From: Desmodus rotundus
Taxonomy: Eukaryota > Chordata > Mammalia > Chiroptera > Phyllostomidae
Assembly (NCBI RefSeq): GCF_022682495.2
Contig: NW_026527544.1
Location: 186,001 to 250,000 of the forward strand
Direction of reading: 5' to 3'
Length of the DNA: 64,000 nt
How positions within the stretch are numbered: the stretch's first letter is position 1; every line of letters starts with the position of its first letter. A program made the translations under genes and the position numbers. Below are positions 62,271-64,000 of this stretch, in pieces. The notes beneath the pieces were generated by a model. That model searched no databases and had not been told where the DNA came from. It was given only the letters and a program-made list of their open reading frames with translations.

Positions 62271-63690
62271 GCCGGTGCTGAGCACAATGACCTCCTGAGA
62301 TAAGCGGTTTCCTAGGATACGGTTTCCAAGGATACGGTTGCCTTGGTTACTGCATTCTAGAATGCGGTGTGTCAGGATCTAGAATCTTGTGGTGCGGGTT
62401 CTGAGCACAACGGCCTCCTGAGATAAGCGGTTTCCTAGGATACGGTTTCCAAGGATACGGTTGCCTTGGTTACTGCATTCTAGAATGCGGTGTGTCAGGA
62501 TCTAGAATCTTGTGGTGCCAATTCTGAGCACAACGGCCTCCTGAGATAAGCGGTTTCCTAGGATTCGGTTTCCAAGGATACGGTTGCCTTGGTTACTGCA
62601 TTCTAGAATGCGGTGTGTCAGGATCTAGAATCTTGTGGTGCGGGTTCTGAGCACAACGGCCTCCTGAGATAAGCGGTTTCCTAGGATACGGTTTCCAAGG
62701 ATACGGTTGCCTTGGTTACTGCATTCTAGAATGCGGTGTGTCAGGATCTAGAATCTTGTGTTGCGGGTTCTGAGCACAATGGCCTCCTGAGATAAGCGGT
62801 TTCCTAGGATACGGTTTCCAAGGATACGGTTGCCTTGGTTACTGCATTCTAGAATGCGGTGTGTCAGGATCTACAATCTTGTGGTGCGGGTTCTGAGCAC
62901 AACGGCCTCCTGAGATAAGCGGTTTCCTAGGATACGGTTTCCAAGGATACGGTTGCCTTGGATACTGCATTCTAGAATGCGGTGTGTCAGGATCTAGAAT
63001 CTTGTGGTGCGGGTTCTGAGCACAATGGCCTCCAGAGTAAGCCGCTTCCTAGGATACGGTTTCCAAGGATACGGTGCCTTGTTTACTGCATTCTAGAATT
63101 CGGTGTGTCAGGATCTAGAATCTTGTGGTGCGGGTTCTGTGCACAACGGCCTCCTGAGAAAAGCGGTTTCCTAGGATACGGTTTCCAAGGATACGGTTGC
63201 CTTGGTTACTGCATTCTAGAATGCGGTGTGTCAGGATCTACAATCTTGTGGTGCGGGTTCTGAGCACAACGGCCTCCTGAGATAAGCGGTTTCCTAGGAT
63301 ACGGGTTCCAAGGATACGGTTGCCTTGGTTACTGCATTCTAGAATGCGGTGTGTCAGGATCTAGAATCTTGTGGTGCGGGTTCTGAGCACAACGGCCTCC
63401 TGAGATAAGCGGTTTCCTAGGATACGGTTTCCAAGGATACGGTTGCCTTGGTTACTGCATTGTAGAATGCGGTGTGTCAGGATCTAGAATCTTGTGGTGC
63501 GGGTTCTGAGCACAACGGCCTCCTGAGATAAGCCGTTTCCTAGGATATGGTTTCCAAGGATACGGTTGCCTTGGATACTGCATTCTAGAATGCGGTGTGT
63601 CAGGATCTAGAATCTTGTGGTGCGGGTTCTGAGCACAACGGCCTCCTGAGATGAGCGGTTTCCTAGGATACGGTTTCCAAGGATACGGTT
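62270..63690. repeat. Homogenised monomers between island E and the last island D
   Basis: About 11-12 near-consensus monomers, mostly CACAACGG and GGTTACTGC types. They hold one CCAGAGTAAGCCGCTTCC 121-bp monomer (about 63,032), GATCTACAATC variants (about 62,870 and 63,236), CATTGTAGAATG (about 63,459) and GAGATGAGCGG (about 63,648). No gene or other element is present. Confidence 0.82.
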
Positions 63691-64000
63691 GCCTTGGATA
63701 CTGCATTCTAGAAAGTGGTGTGTCAGGGTCTAGAATCTTGTGGGAAAGGATCTGAGCACAATGGTCTCCAGGGATACGCGGTTTACTAGGATTCGGTCCT
63801 CAAGGATACGGTTGCCTTGCATACGGCTTTCTAGATTGTGGAGTTCAGGATCTATAATCTTGTGCGCCGGGTTCTGAGCACAATAGTCTCCAGGGATACG
63901 CGGTTTTCTAGAATACGGTTTCCAGGATACGGTTGCCATGGACACGGCGTTTTAGAATGTGGTGTGTCAGAATCTAGAATCTTGTGAGACGGGATCATTG
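63691..64000. repeat. Diverged-monomer island D, copy 5 (cut by window end)
   Basis: From GAAAGTGGTGTGTC at 63,711 the sequence follows island D copy 1 from position 697 (offset 63,014) to the end of the window (position 986 of copy 1). The upstream monomer is ordinary (CCAAGGATACGGTTGCC instead of the island's CCAAGGATACTGTTGCC), so the entry point differs from copies 1-4, which enter at the CCAGATATAAG monomer. Confidence 0.85.

Larger units (their letters stand above)
1..64000. repeat. 123-bp tandem satellite array filling the window
   Basis: Every part of the window reads as head-to-tail copies of one monomer of 123 bp, about 520 copies in one orientation. A convenient start is TGAGCACAAYGGCCTCC, and the diagnostic internal words are CCTAGGATACGG, CCAAGGATACGG, GCCTTGGATACTGC, ATTCTAGAATGCGG and CAGGATCTAGAATC. 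The consensus has 61 G+C of 123, with 37 G and 24 C on this strand. Common length variants are 121 bp (CTCCAGAGTAAGCCG plus CGGTGCC), 120 bp (same plus GGTGATTGG) and 122 bp (GCGGTTCCCTGGATA). No gene, RNA gene or mobile element interrupts it. Such arrays are typical of eukaryotic heterochromatin; whether this one is centromeric cannot be told from sequence alone. I do not recognise the family. Confidence 0.98.

Noticed and set aside
62982..63263. Plus-strand frame of 93 residues
   Set aside because: It is ordinary satellite in another frame, kept open by a 121-bp monomer near 63,032. Nothing distinguishes it from neighbouring repeats.
1..64000. CRISPR array
   Set aside because: The period is 123 bp with no division into a constant repeat and unique spacers. 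All parts of the unit are repeated, and no cas genes are present.
1..64000. CENP-B box
   Set aside because: I looked for the pattern TTCGNNNNANNCGGG on both strands of the consensus. TTCGG occurs only in some variants and the A and CGGG are not at the needed spacing. A full scan of all monomers was not possible by eye.
1..64000. Bacterial or phage origin of the window
   Set aside because: No prokaryotic genes, ribosome binding sites or operons are present. A pure satellite of this length with nested higher-order repeats is not known from prokaryotes.
1..64000. Telomeric repeats or rDNA spacer repeats
   Set aside because: No short telomere-type repeats (TTAGGG, TTTAGGG or TTAGG tracts) or rRNA gene sequence were seen. 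Isolated chance matches to short words carry no weight.

Overview
The whole 64 kb window is one continuous head-to-tail satellite DNA array. The monomer is 123 bp, and about 520 monomers, all in the same orientation, fill the window from end to end. I see no convincing protein gene, tRNA, rRNA, transposon, CRISPR array or single-copy DNA. The pure long array, its higher-order repeats (HORs) and its C-to-T variation at CpG sites point to heterochromatin (centromeric, pericentromeric or subtelomeric) of a eukaryote that probably methylates CpG. I do not recognise the satellite family and cannot name the species.

Monomer: roughly 50% GC, five CpGs (all followed by G), C-poor and G-rich on the + strand. 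It is built from seven 15-bp subunits plus one of 18 bp (7x15+18=123) and carries three dyads in a row. Both 123 and 15 are multiples of 3, so long minus-strand frames with a 41-residue period run through runs of monomers. They open and close according to one A/T polymorphism and to 120-122 bp monomers, and I treat them as artefacts.

Layout: (1) 1-350, fragment of the 2,208-bp HOR. (2) 350-2,830, island D of diverged monomers, copy 1. (3) 2,831-36,053, homogenised monomers with nested HORs: a 1,350-bp unit (4.7-8.0 kb), 736-bp unit (8.3-9.75 kb) and 2,208-bp unit (9.0-16.4 kb). Positions 12,108-19,438 are repeated almost perfectly at 21,183-28,513 (offset 9,075). A 1,472-bp tandem duplication and further partial copies follow. 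(4) 36,054-50,269 and 50,270-about 62,270, two tandem copies of a segment of about 14.2 kb (A and B), each carrying homogenised monomers, an island D and an island E. Copy A also has a second, partial D and a unique diverged stretch that B lacks. (5) 62,270-63,690, homogenised monomers. (6) 63,691-64,000, start of another D copy running off the window.

The main biology is the array's history: repeated, in-register unequal exchange or conversion at scales from one monomer to 14 kb, recent enough that copies differ at only a few bases that I could find by eye. All boundaries were read by eye and are good to about one monomer unless a diagnostic base is given.
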